DNA from: Gossypium raimondii | Lineage: Eukaryota; Streptophyta; Magnoliopsida; Malvales; Malvaceae | Assembly (NCBI RefSeq): GCF_025698545.1 | Contig: NC_068576.1 | Location: 47,857,890 to 47,921,889, forward strand | Length of the DNA stretch: 64,000 bases | Reading direction: 5' to 3' | In this document: positions 26,240-37,300 of the stretch, piece after piece | Layout: each line of letters begins with the position of its first letter | Numbering within the stretch: the stretch's first letter is position 1 | Made by a program: the position numbers and the translations under genes | The notes under the pieces: generated by a model | Databases searched by the model: none | What the model saw: only the letters and a program-made list of their open reading frames with translations | What the model was told of the DNA's origin: nothing

Positions 26240-26920
26240 AAATATTGAATTAATTATCACTATAGTTTAGGGTTTTTGGTTTAAGGTATATGATTAATTT
26301 AAGATTTAAGGTCGGTTTAGGAGTTACTATTTTAAGGTTTAAGGAGTATGGATTTAGAGATTATGGATTAGGGATTATGGTTCAAAGGTTGGGATTTAAG
26401 GTTTAGGGGTTAGGAGTTAGACGTTATGGGGTTAATATTTAGGGATTTAAGGTTTAGGGATTCAGGGGTCGGGTTAGGGTTTTGGGTTTAGATTAATTAG
26501 TTTTTTAATTTATATTTTAAATATGTTCTTATATAATTGTAAAAGAGATAGTATTAATTTTAAAATATTGAATTAATTATAATTATAGTTTAAGGTTTAA
26601 GGTTTAGGGTATATGGTGTAGGGTTTAAGGTTTAAGAGTTACTATTTTAAGGTTTATGGATTATGGTTTATGATTTATTGTTTAAGGGTTAGGATTTTAG
26701 GTTTAGGGGTTTAGGGTTTAGGGGCTATGTTTTATGGTTTATGGTTTAGGGGATAAGGGTTTAGGGTTTAGATTAATTAGTATTTTTAATTTATATATTA
26801 AATAATTTCTTATATAATTGTGAAAGAGATAATATTAATTTTAATATATTAAAATTATGATTATAGTTTAAATTATTTAAGAGATAATCGATAAACTTTA
26901 TATATATTAAATGGTTTAGG
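26240..26920 (+). repeat. Degenerate telomere-like TTTAGGG field
   Basis: Dozens of imperfect words such as TTTAGGG, GTTTAAGG and TTATGG lie in a G-over-C biased stretch with no other structure. A block of about 270 bp starting TTAATTAG.TTTTTAATTTA appears to recur three times (about 26170, 26500 and 26775). No perfect (TTTAGGG)n array is present, so this is decayed satellite-like DNA inside the transposon and not a working telomere. Confidence 0.7.
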
Positions 26921-27259
26921 ATTTAAGGTTTACTTGAGATTTGTTAAATGATGAAATTTTATACAATCAATTAATGCTTTTATATTTAAAATATTTAATC
27001 TAAACCATTTGATATATTTAAATATTAGATTTTTAAAAAACATTGATAAATAAATAAAAAAATATGATTGATATTGATAGGTAACTATCTATTTTGGATA
27101 GGACTAAATTATAACAAATAAAAATAAAATACAAAAATAAAAATGAAACACAAAAACTAAAAATTATAATTTTATCTAATTCTTTTAAATATTACTTAAA
27201 ATTTTAAAAAATTATTTATTTAAAATTTATATGAAATATACAATAATTTAATATAAAAT

Positions 27260-27396
27260 TGTAAAAAATCGAGCATTAGCGGCGTTTTTGTTACAAATGC
27301 CGCAAAAAGTTGAACAATATTGGCATTTTTGGTTCAAGCACCACTAAAAGTCGAGCAATAGTAGCATATCTTTACAAACGCCATGAATTTTTATTT
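27260..27396. repeat. Internal copy of the CACTA subterminal field, ending in a truncated terminus
   Basis: GCGGCG-type words (GCATTAGCGGCGTTTTTG and three decayed copies) end in AACGCCATGAATTTTTATTT followed by TGC. This matches the true right terminus (AACGCCGTTAAAAATTTATTTTGC before TGTAGTG) but stops just short of TGTAGTG. The captured host DNA begins directly after it. Confidence 0.65.
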
Positions 27397-27638
27397 TGCA
27401 AAACGGCGTCGTTTTGTAATTATATTTTTTTATCCCAAAATTTCAAATAAAATCCCTCTTTTTTTCCCCTTCCTTTTCCTAAAATTTCAAATGAAATCCC
27501 ACCTGAAATCTTTTTCTTTTTTCCCCATTTTATTTTTCCCAAACCATTTCTCCGTTACCCTGATTCCCTTTATTTTTTGCCCCCAATTTCCCCAAATCGA
27601 CAGCCCTCTGCATCTCCGTTGGTCCCGTCCATTTTCCC

Positions 27639-27988
27639 AGCCTTGACTTCGGTGAACGAAACGACTACCTCAAAGGCGTCGTCACCGATGTTATCCACGA
27701 CCCAGGCCGCGGTGCGCCCTTAGCTCGCGCCGTGTTCCGTCACCCATTCCGTTACAAGAAGCAGAAGGAACTGTTCGTCGCCGCTGAGGGTATGTACACC
27801 GGACAGTTCGTGTACTGTGGTAAGAAGGCCAACCTTATGGTCGAAAACGTGTTGCCTCTTAGATCTATCCCCGAAGGGGCTATCGTTTGCAACGTCGAAC
27901 ACCACGTTGGTGATCGTGAGGTTTTCGTTAGGGCTTCTGGTGATTATGCCATTGTTATTAGTCGCAACCCTGATAACGACACTACCAG
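27639..27988 (+). pseudogene. Captured exon fragment of ribosomal protein L8 (uL2)
   Basis: An uninterrupted frame of about 116 codons starts at SLDFGERN and ends DNDTTR at a normal GT donor (27989). It contains [30 protein letters not shown] and NVEHHVGD, nearly identical to plant cytosolic L8. The first 30 or so residues of L8 are absent, with the break just before the AGC of SLDFG, and the later exons do not follow. Several changes at otherwise invariant residues ([18 protein letters not shown]) suggest relaxed selection. There is no in-frame ATG between the stop at 27561 and 27790, so the fragment has no proper start. Confidence 0.92.
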
Positions 27989-28993
27989 GTCTCTAATTTC
28001 ATACTCTTGTTTTAATTTTAATTTTGATTTAGATTTATTTGCTTTAATTATATGCCATGTTTATACAAAGTTTGGGTTCAAGTATAAATTATTGAGGCTT
28101 AAAAGGAAAAATCTGACATAATTTTTGTCATGAATGAATGAATTAATGCATTGTCTATTTATTTCTGCATCACTGCATCATTGTCACATGATTTTGTTCT
28201 TTTTAACCTTTTCGATAAACATCAAAACAGTTGGTTTTAATAATCTTCAAACTGAATTATTGTATCAAAATAAATTTGGACATCCTAATACTGTTCTGCT
28301 TCTTATTGTGTCTAGTAATTACATTTCAAAGGAAAATTATTGTTTGATTGCGAAGATATGTTGAAGCTTTTTATCGTTGTCATGGTTACGGATCTTGGGT
28401 TAGGATTGATTTCTCTTGGGTGTTAATTAGATTTGTGTTTTTAGCTTATTTCCATGGCAATTTTAACTTTTTATGCTTAGATTCTCTGGGATTTTCTATG
28501 CTTAGTTTCATATTTAATGGTTGTGATTTGCTGTATCAGTGTCCAGAGCAGAATTTAAAAGCAATAGTGTGCTTTATGCCCCGTATGATTTTTTTTCACT
28601 ATTGCGTAATCTGTAAGCAAATAAAAATATCAACGTTTATGATTGGTGTGCGAATTGATGTTTCCCAGCGATTAGAGCTTGAGATTCCTAGTTGGAAGAG
28701 TTTAATTCGAACCTTGCAATGTTAACTAGAGCTTTTGAGATTGAAAACAGTCTCTTCTTGTTGTGTAGCTCGTGACTTGGCGGGTCTTTGCATGCACCTC
28801 AAAGTAAATATTGAGATTTGAATGTCAATCAACATGTGAAGCTATAGAACTGATGTTCTAAACTCGGTTTAGTTGTAGAAGTTCTATTTTCATCTAATTT
28901 GTTTGCTGTTTATGCTAAAGAACTGTGGCCTTTTTTATCATTTATTCTGTGCATCTTTGTATTGATTTGGATTGGCATCCTTTAAATTTATAG

Positions 28994-29251
28994 GAGGTGA
29001 AGATGTCAACTCCTGCAAGGAAGAGATTGATGAGGGATTTTAAGAGGTTGCAGCAAGATCCTCCTGCAGGAATTAGTGGTGCACCTCAAGATAACAACAT
29101 TATGCTTTGGAATGCTGTTATATTTGGGTATATTATGAAATAAGACTAGAGAATCTTTATGTACTTGCTTTTTAAATTAAAGTTCTATTAAACTGTGCTA
29201 ATGTCTTTAGTTGATGGATTTGCAGACCTGATGACACCCCATGGGATGGAG
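28994..29251 (+). pseudogene. Captured first exons of a RAD6/UBC2-type ubiquitin-conjugating enzyme E2
   Basis: After an intron acceptor (TTTATAG, 28993) comes a short leader and an ATG at 29003. From there [20 protein letters not shown] through NAVIFG matches plant UBC1/2/3 exactly as remembered. An intron (29128-29225, GT-AG) follows, then exon 2 at 29226-29251 encoding PDDTPWDG and ending at a GT donor. The next exon, with the catalytic cysteine region, is missing. The upstream acceptor implies that part of the gene's 5'-leader intron was captured too (sequence up to about 28350). Only about 50 of the usual 152 residues remain, so this is not a working enzyme. Confidence 0.92.
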
Positions 29252-29646
29252 GTAAAGTAAATTCTGGTGTTTTGGTTTGAAGCATCAATTTTTCTATGTT
29301 CGTTTAGTTTATTTGTTTGATTTTCTCTTTAGAAGGTTGCTATGCTCAATATATGTTGATGTAATCTATTTAAAATTTCTTAGCGGTTTTTTGAATGATG
29401 AATTTGTTTTCTAAAACGGAGTAAGCTTTGGCCCGAAGATGAAGAGAGCTTCTGAGACTTGTATGAGCTGGTACTTAATGCAAAATGCTGAAGGTTAGAT
29501 TTGTTCAATGGGGAGTGGCATTGTTAATGGGCCTGTAGACTTATTTTTCATGTCAGTAGTGAAGCAGAAGCAGAACAATCTTTCATCAACTAGAACCTTG
29601 TGATATCTTTCATCGACTAGAACCTATCTCTTGCACCTTCTTACAG

Positions 29647-29845
29647 ACTTGATATGGTCATCCGTGATAGGTTTGTGAAACAATCTTTGTATGTTTTATT
29701 TCCTCTCGTTGCTAGTTGTATGAATTCTGTAGTATCTAAATGTGTTTGGTATTTTGGGTATCCAACATTTATTGATGCACTTAGAGATTTGGATGATCCT
29801 CTTACAATGGTGCACCTGTTTGCAATGTTAACTTTCAAGAATTGA
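29647..29845 (+). pseudogene. Captured Pescadillo (ribosome-biogenesis factor) fragment
   Basis: An exon piece LDMVIRDR (about 29648-29670) is followed by intron-like sequence. Then YPTFIDALRDLDDPLTMVHL with FA follows from about 29759, a hallmark stretch of Pescadillo homologues. A GT donor is present after the first piece, but the expected AG acceptor before YPTF reads GG, so normal splicing would fail. The protein ends in unrelated codons and a stop at 29843. Intact Pescadillo is a nucleolar protein needed for 60S subunit maturation. This copy covers only a few dozen residues. Confidence 0.85.
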
Positions 29846-30316
29846 TTTTTTTGTGATGTTAACTTTCAAGAAAAATCAATTATTTGGTTTTTCCTGCTTC
29901 ATGTCTCGTTTTTGTTTGAGAGGAGTTAACGAAACTGAAAATACCCTGTAAATTGTATTTTATAAATATTTTTAACCATTATTGTTTGTCTGGTCTCTTT
30001 GCTGTAATCTATGATGTTAGGGCCTTCACTAATTTTCTATTTGTCTATTACAGTTTGGTAGTTTTGGGAGTGGTTAGGATATTAATTATTTTCTCAACTA
30101 TTTTGTTCTGAAGGAATTAAGTTTTCTTGGGGTTTGAATTACTGGGAAGCTATTTCTGTTGTGATATACATACTTTTAGATTTTAAATTATCTTAACACC
30201 TTACTGTTTTCTTCTTCCTATGGATACCATTACAACTTGCAGTTGAATGTTTCTTTTAGGTATTTCTGCTTCCAATTCGCCTTCTGTTTGTTGATTGAAT
30301 TTTTTTAAGTGATTAG

Positions 30317-31371
30317 GTTTGGACGTTGGTGCTAGAGAGAAGCAAGGAAATCCTAAAGTTGATGATGGATTCAAGGTTCCAAAAGAAAAAATCACCTGCA
30401 TTACGGCATCTGTTGATGTGGATGAGGAGTTTGAATCTTCTGGAGTTGAAGAAACTAGGAGTACTGTTACAAATGGCAGCCGAAGCCACACTAACAGACG
30501 CTATCGTGATAAGACAACTAATTTAAAAACTAATTCTGGTAAGCTTTTTATCTTTATTTTGTCTTTAATAAGATTTTTTTAATTAAGAAACCATTTTTTT
30601 CTTTTTAAATGTAAAACTTTTATACTAAGCAGCAACATAACTAAATCACCATATGCTGATAATGAGAAGATTTATTGTTCCTATTCCCTTGGCTCCAATT
30701 TTTTTGGTTCAAAACTTGATGTCTAAGTGCATGCTTGAGTATTTGGCAATCAATCCTGTGAAATAGTTTCCAGTTAAGGTGGCATAGAAGCATATAGTCC
30801 AGGCAAAATCTCTTTTTGTAGGAATTTCAGGAATAACATATCCTTCTTTGTTTTGAAGTGTTCGATCTATTTTGGTTAGCTTGGCACTGCTTATGCTTAA
30901 TTTAGTCTTCATACAATTGCTATAATTTGGTTATCAGCCAGATTTATGATTGTTTTCTATTTTTATTGATTTATGTAATCAATCTCAATTCTGCTTTGCA
31001 AATTAATACTATTGTTCCTTGTTAAAAAATTGAATAGTTTAGACAATCATTAGAAAGAATGCCTATTTGTGACACATGGAAGAGCTATGATTGAGATTGT
31101 TTGTTAGTATGTTTCAACCTACTACTAAAGCTGCACATCATTGTTTGTTATATATATATTTTTTAGCCTTAATGGCTATATATAATTTTTATTTTTAACA
31201 TCTCTGTTGTTTACCAAGTTTGTTGGTTTATCTGATCATTTGGTTTTGCATCCTTTAGATATTGAAGGTGTTGTAGAGGATTCAATCTCTTCAAGCTGGA
31301 AAAGCCAAGGCTTAGCACTTCTTCAAGTGGGAGTGTTATTTAATTTTCCATTCCATGGTCGTTTATCTTAG
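30317..31371 (+). pseudogene. Captured two-exon fragment of an unidentified gene
   Basis: Exon A (30317-30538) follows an AG acceptor and ends at a GT donor. Exon B (31259-31371) follows CCTTTAG. Joined, they stay in frame through DVGAREKQGNPKVDDGF, TNRRYRDKTTNLKTNS and DIEGVVEDSISSSWKSQG to a stop at 31369-31371. The peptide is polar, rich in Ser, Asp, Glu and Lys, with no domain I recognise. The last codons before the stop may be read-through into non-exon sequence. Its position in the same orientation and element as the L8, UBC2 and Pescadillo pieces suggests another captured host gene. Confidence 0.7.
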
Positions 31372-31744
31372 TCGGAACTTGAATTTGGTGTTATTGAAAT
31401 AGGGTTTTGTAGCTACCTTATGTACTAGCTTCTTTAACTATGATTGTTAATTATTACGTGTTTTGTAAGTTCTTTTATATTTGGCCGAGTTAATATAGAT
31501 CAGATGAGCTGTGAGGTAGATTGCTCATTTATTTAAACATAATTTTTTAATTCTAAATTTAAATTCATTAATTTTTATATTTAGCTTTAAAGTTAAAATT
31601 TTAATAGAAATTTTAATTTAATTAATTAATTAATTTTTTATCCTTAAAAGTATATAGTTTAAAGTTTAAATATAAAAAATAAAACATAATATAATATTTA
31701 TTATAGAAATAAATATTATTTAGTTAAAATATTTTTAAAAAGTC

Positions 31745-32005
31745 ATGTTTTTAGCGGTGTTTGTAAAAAAGCGCCGCTAAAAGTCATCTTTATATTGGCG
31801 CTTGTGGTAGAAGCATCACCAAATGTCATGATCTTTAGCGGTTTTTTTTTATAAACGCGGTTAAAAGTCATGGTCTTTAGCTACGTTTGTGGTAGAAGTG
31901 CCGCTAAAATTAGCGACGTTATCTATAGCGGCACTTTTTGCCCAGCGCTGCTAATACTTTTAGTGGCGCTTAAAAATGCCGCTAAAAGCCTAAAAAAACG
32001 CCGTT
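31745..32005. repeat. Right subterminal GCGGCG repeat field
   Basis: Copies of TTTAGCGGTGTTTGTAAAAA and AGCGCCGCTAAAAGTCAT words on both strands mirror the left field and lead to the TGTAGTG terminus at 32021-32027. Confidence 0.85.
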
Positions 32006-32027
32006 AAAAATTTATTTTGCTGTAGTG

Positions 32028-33534
32028 ATCATTACTTTTCAAGCCAAATATTTAATAAAAAAATTATCCAACTTCGATTCATAAGACTTAATTTGTCTGT
32101 AGTATTTACACACCATGTCAATGTTAGCTCATAAAAATTGATAATTACAATGGTAATCTTTTAAATTAACAAAAAAAAAAAGAGTCAAAAACTGCTAAAA
32201 TCAACCTAATGGAACAAAATGTTGAGTTTGATTATTTTGTTTGTCGATCTAGCCGTACAAAATTGTCAATTTACTTGATTTTATATGTAAACTGAATCGA
32301 TCTCGACTAAATACATACCTTTATTAACCCCAACAAAGACGATGCAAATCAGATGAAGATACATGTATGAACAAAGAATGGAGTTCATGTGAGTAAGTTC
32401 GGACACCATTCAAGGCCGCAACTATGGCCCATAGTCTTTTACTCAGAATCTAAAACTCTTGGGGCATTGGTAAGGTCAGCCCCTTATGGCATCGTCCCGG
32501 GTCTGATCAAGTAGGCTCTTCGACCATTTGGAGCCCACAGCCAAGTAGGTCGCATGGTTGTAAGTTCAAAAAATTTAGATCGTTTCTTTAGACATTTCCC
32601 ACCTGCGCTAGAAATTTCTGTACCAATCATTTGACACAAGGAAATGATAAATGGTCCTCTTCTTTCGACTAGAAGATTTTGGATGTAAACACTGCCTTGT
32701 CTATTCTAGGTTTGGAATCCAAAATATCTTTTTTTTTTTTGTATATATCTACAGAAAAATAATTGAGTTAAAAAAATAATGCTGAAAAAATGCGATCTGG
32801 AAATTTTTGTTTATTTGATATTATTGCGAAAAAACTTTCTGGTGAATTCGTAACATATTTGGATAGAAAATTTTAAATAATCTATTTTATTTTTCTAAAA
32901 AATATCTACTTATGTATTTTAAAATAAAAATATTTTGATGTTTGGTATTGTTGTTTATTGCAAGAATAATGATGATATGAGTTCAAGTTCGTTCATATAC
33001 TTATTATTCTCTTATTTAAAAGTTTTAAGAAGATTTATTGATAATAATAACAATTGTATAAAAAATAGTAAGGGTTTGAGACGATTTATCGATAATAATA
33101 AGAATTATATAAAAATTATGAAAAATCTTATTACCATTTACCCAAGTTTGAAATGTTTACTGATGAATTGACATTACAAATTAACTTGACACTAATTTAA
33201 AATTGATGATGGTTTTTTAAGTTATCACTCCACTTGCCATTCAATTTTAAATGAATATTTTATAATTATATTTTTAATGTTGAATTTTTCTTTCATCATC
33301 ATGATAACATTTTGACATTTTTATAACATGTTAAATAATGCCACCTAACATGATAACATTTTAGTGTGCTATAGGAAAATGACAATACGAGCTAGAAATC
33401 AATTGGAGTGCATTTAATATTTTTAATCGCATTTATTTACATATTTAAATTTATTTTTACTCACAATTTAAACTAATTTATTCTATTTTAATTTTATACA
33501 TATTGTATATATCAACCATCAACTAGGTCTTAAT
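32028..33534. other. Intergenic DNA, no gene seen
   Basis: A GC-richer stretch at about 32390-32600 has no recognised coding. A roughly 60-bp tandem duplication lies at about 33025-33115 (two 'AGAA/CGATTTATyGATAATAATA' units). Otherwise AT-rich. Confidence 0.5.
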
Positions 33535-34310
33535 TTAGATTCGTTTTCACTAAAAATGGCTTTAGGAAAATGATTTAAAAAAAAAGACTTGTTTTTCGGA
33601 AAATTTAATATTTTCTTTTGTTCGGTAGATTTCACGAAAATATTTCATAAAAGCTATGTTCAATGAAACAAACATAATTTGAGATTTTTCATCCTTCTAT
33701 TTTTTAATTGAGTTTATTTTATATTTTACATTGTTATTTGTAAAGCAAACACAACATAAATATATTTGTTATAAATATTTATTATTAAAAATATGAATAT
33801 TTTAATTATATATATGAGTATTTGTTTAAATAATAGTTAGCTTCATTTAACGTCTTAATATGTATTCTCATATATATAATAAATATTTATTATTAAAATA
33901 TTAATATTGAATATTTTTCAATTATATATGAAGAATATTATTTAAAATTATTATTTTAAAATTTATTATTAAAATAAAATTGAAATATTAAATAAATTAT
34001 TAAAATAATAAATTATTAAATATATATGTTTAATAATATTAGAAATTATAATATTTTATATTAATATTTTATTAATTTTATTTTTTAGAATAAAATAAAA
34101 ATTTATTAATAATATAATAATATTAAACTTGACTTAAATTAATTTTTATATAAAAATAAACTCACCAAAAAAAGAGTTTTTTCTAAAAGATGATAAATGA
34201 CTTATTTTCCGTTGACCAAGCTGTTTTTCATGAAACAAACACAGGAAAATACAGAAAATATTGTTCGAAATCCACTTTCAATTAAACAAACGGAGTTTTA
34301 ATCGTAAGAT
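33535..34310 (-). repeat. Dispersed AT-rich transposon-like repeat, copy A
   Basis: The complement of about 33840-34245 matches 59805-60180 over roughly 400 bp, including GTTTGTTTCATG, TTGGTCAACG, ATATTATTATA and CATATATATTTAATAATTT words. Short GGAAAA / TTTTCC words lie near both ends, as in MITEs. Exact ends and target duplication could not be fixed. Confidence 0.65.
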
Positions 34311-37300
34311 TTTAATCCTAAAATTACCAAAAGCTCTTTATTTTATAAAATAATATCTTTTAATAGAAAATCTAAAAATATTTGCATAGGATGAGATTCA
34401 AATCCAAAATGAATAATTTAATATCAATTTTACTATTTCAATCAAAATTATCTTGGACTATTTAAAATTATTACATTCATTTTTCGGTAAAAATCTAGTA
34501 TTATTATTGCTAGATTTGATTGAATGTAAAGTTTAAAGGCACATGTATCGGTATATTATCTTCCTAGGGAAAGAAAACATGACAATCAACTCAATCTTTT
34601 AGGGTTTGAGAAAACATCTTCCGAAAGATGGATGACTAGTAACGAAAAATATGATTATACATAGTAAGTAGTCAAAATATAAGCTGAATATAAAAATATT
34701 TTATTGTCGATTTTGTATAACATAAATTTTAACAGTTCAATTAAAAATATATTTTTAAAAATACAATAAATATTTTATGAAATTTTATATATTTATATAA
34801 AATTCATAAAAAATTTAAATCAAATTAAATCAAGAACCTAGGGCTTCAACTTCAAATACCAAAGTCTTCGAAGATTAACTTTGTCATTTCCATTAGAATT
34901 GTTTTTTATATTTATATATAAATATAGTTTTAATTACATAATTTTTACATAGATGTAAATTTATTATTTACCTATATTTGTTATTTATATATTATACTAT
35001 TTTTAGGCGTTGTGAGTTTATCGAATTTCAATTTAATTAAAATAAAATTTTAAAAATATTTTTTAAAACTAACAAATATTACTATGAAATTATTATTATT
35101 TTACTTTTATATATTTATAACAAAATCATTTAAGCCCAAATTAAATTAAGAAGTTAAGATACCGAATTTGCCAAAGATTAACTTGTTATTTCATTAAAAG
35201 CTCATTGATTTTTATATAATTTTTATAAATATATTTTATTTATTTTGGTAAATTATTAAGGGTGATATTTGATACATTCATAGTGTACTTTTTTTTAACA
35301 ATCTCATTATAGGTTCTATCATATTTGCTCTTCTTGATACAATACCTAGAATTATCTATAGCCATTTTAGCACACTTAAACTCATGTCCTCCTGTATTAG
35401 CAATAATGTCTATACCAATCGAGTTAAGACTCAATCGGCACAGTGTACTTTTTTAACTCTACAAGCATAGTTAAAAAATTGTCATGTGTCACATTTCTTT
35501 TATTTACTTTTTAAATATTTTACTATACTCTATAGAACATTTTTCATCACATTACTCGTAAAATTTAAAATCGAAATTATACAGGTGTTATATATAAAAT
35601 ACATAGAAGAGTTTTTTTTTTTTTTTGATCTGGAAAATATATAGAAGAGTTATAACATAAATAGAGAGACATTTTTCTTTTGATAATATATAATTAAATG
35701 ATTAGTATTTACGCACACATATTTATATCATACATGCACGCATTATATTTAAAGAGAATTGTCCAAATCAAATTCTATTACTACTCCCCTAATAACCCTA
35801 ATTAGTTACTAGATGTACATAATATAAAGAAGTGGCGCGCGCATGGCAAAAACGTTGAAACATGCATCCCACCATATGTGGCCACAACGCAACTATTGCC
35901 ATATCTCCTTCCCTCTTTTTATCATGTTGGGCAAACATGTACCAGACTTATGGCTTAGTTGTCACTGCTATCAGTTCATATATTCTATGTCATATTTGTA
36001 CTTTTTTTAATGTTATAATTATGTTTAAATTATTTCACATTTTATATAATTTTTTATTTGTTAATAATTTGTGTTATATAGATTTTGATATATTTACATA
36101 TTTATGTCATGTTTTTTCTTAGTTTTTTTCTTTCTTTTTTATATTACATAATTGTGTCATGTTCAATAAGCTGTGAAATTGGTTTTAATAAAATTAAAAT
36201 AATTAAGAACAATACCACTAAGATTAAGATTAGTGAATATTTGGATTCAAACGTCATAATGATAATGTAATAAAAACATGTTTAAAATAGGTTTAAGTAT
36301 AAAGCATGCGAACAGTTATTAAAAAAATATAAATTTATCGTTACTTTATGAAAATTGAGAAGTTAAAACTTTTTACTTTAATTTTGTCGAAATTGATCTT
36401 TATACTTTACAAAGATTAGTAAGTGAGTCCAATTGAGTAACATTGTTAAACATTATCATTGAATCGCAAATTAAAGTGGTGATATTAACTTGTAAATTTT
36501 CATAAAGTGTAATGATGATTAAAATGATAAATTGTTATGATACATGCATGCATCTTGAATGTTGTGGATGTTATAATGACTTTTATGAGATTTATGTATT
36601 TATTATTTGGAGTTGTGTATAAAATGAATTAATCTTCAACCCAGTCAATTAGAGTAAAATCCTAAATTCAAGATCAACCTGATGGAATTCAAATAAAAGC
36701 TTAAACCTTTGACTTTGCCTTTGCCTTTGTGGTCTTTTTAGGTTTCATCCTTTGTTGGATCTTACAATCATGTTAGCCTCAATGAATGTCCTTTGTTTGA
36801 GCAGTTTTTTTCAATTCCCACATTATGTTTCATAAGGGTTTTTATTTATTTATTTATAATTTTAACATAGGAAACCAAAGTATACTTTATGTGTACCTGA
36901 CTTGCCTTTGCAAAGGATGTTGACTGTGAATTTAATATGTAATTGTTGCGTTTTCGAATGGGATTGATTTTTTTATCTAAAAATATTTTAATTGGTTTTC
37001 AATTTGATTAAAGTCTGATTTAGATAATATTAATTTTAAAAATTTTGTTTATATTTTAAAATTAAATTAAAATTATTTTTATTTTTATTTTGAATTTTAA
37101 AGAACTTTTAATATATATATATTTAAAATTATAATTTTATTTTTAACAATTATATGTATATTATGTTTTTATTAAATTATGAAAAATAAATTTTAAAAAT
37201 ATTTATACGTAATGATCAAATTGATAAAAACTATAATCGTTGAGGGCTAAAAATTATTTTACCTTTAATACCATTAAATTTAACAGCAAAATTAGATGGA

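Larger units (their letters stand above)
25646..32027. mobile_element. CACTA-like transposon carrying several host gene fragments (Pack-CACTA candidate)
   Basis: The left end begins CACTTTTAGCGGCG and the right end finishes TTTATTTTGCTGTAGTG, whose complement starts CACTACAGC. Both are flanked by ATC (25643-25645 and 32028-32030), the 3-bp duplication of CACTA elements. Both ends carry subterminal fields of GCGGCG / CGCCGC words (25650-25990 and 31745-32005). No transposase coding is visible. The interior holds exon fragments of ribosomal protein L8, a UBC2-type E2 and Pescadillo, plus an unidentified spliced fragment, all on the plus strand. The left terminus lacks the ACAGCAAAATAAAT stretch next to CACT, so that end is either internally deleted or its exact boundary is uncertain. 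Confidence 0.75.

Noticed and set aside
26240-26920. True interstitial telomere
   Set aside because: There is no perfect TTTAGGG array, words are heavily degenerate, and the block lies within the transposon.
27732-28121. Open frame reading as ribosomal protein L8, possibly a functional gene
   Set aside because: It lacks the N-terminus, a proper start and all later exons, and sits inside a transposon, so it is called a captured fragment.
29420-29500. Short exon-like piece between the UBC2 and Pescadillo fragments
   Set aside because: Frames include KLWPEDEESF before a stop, but no family is recognised and no splice sites frame it.
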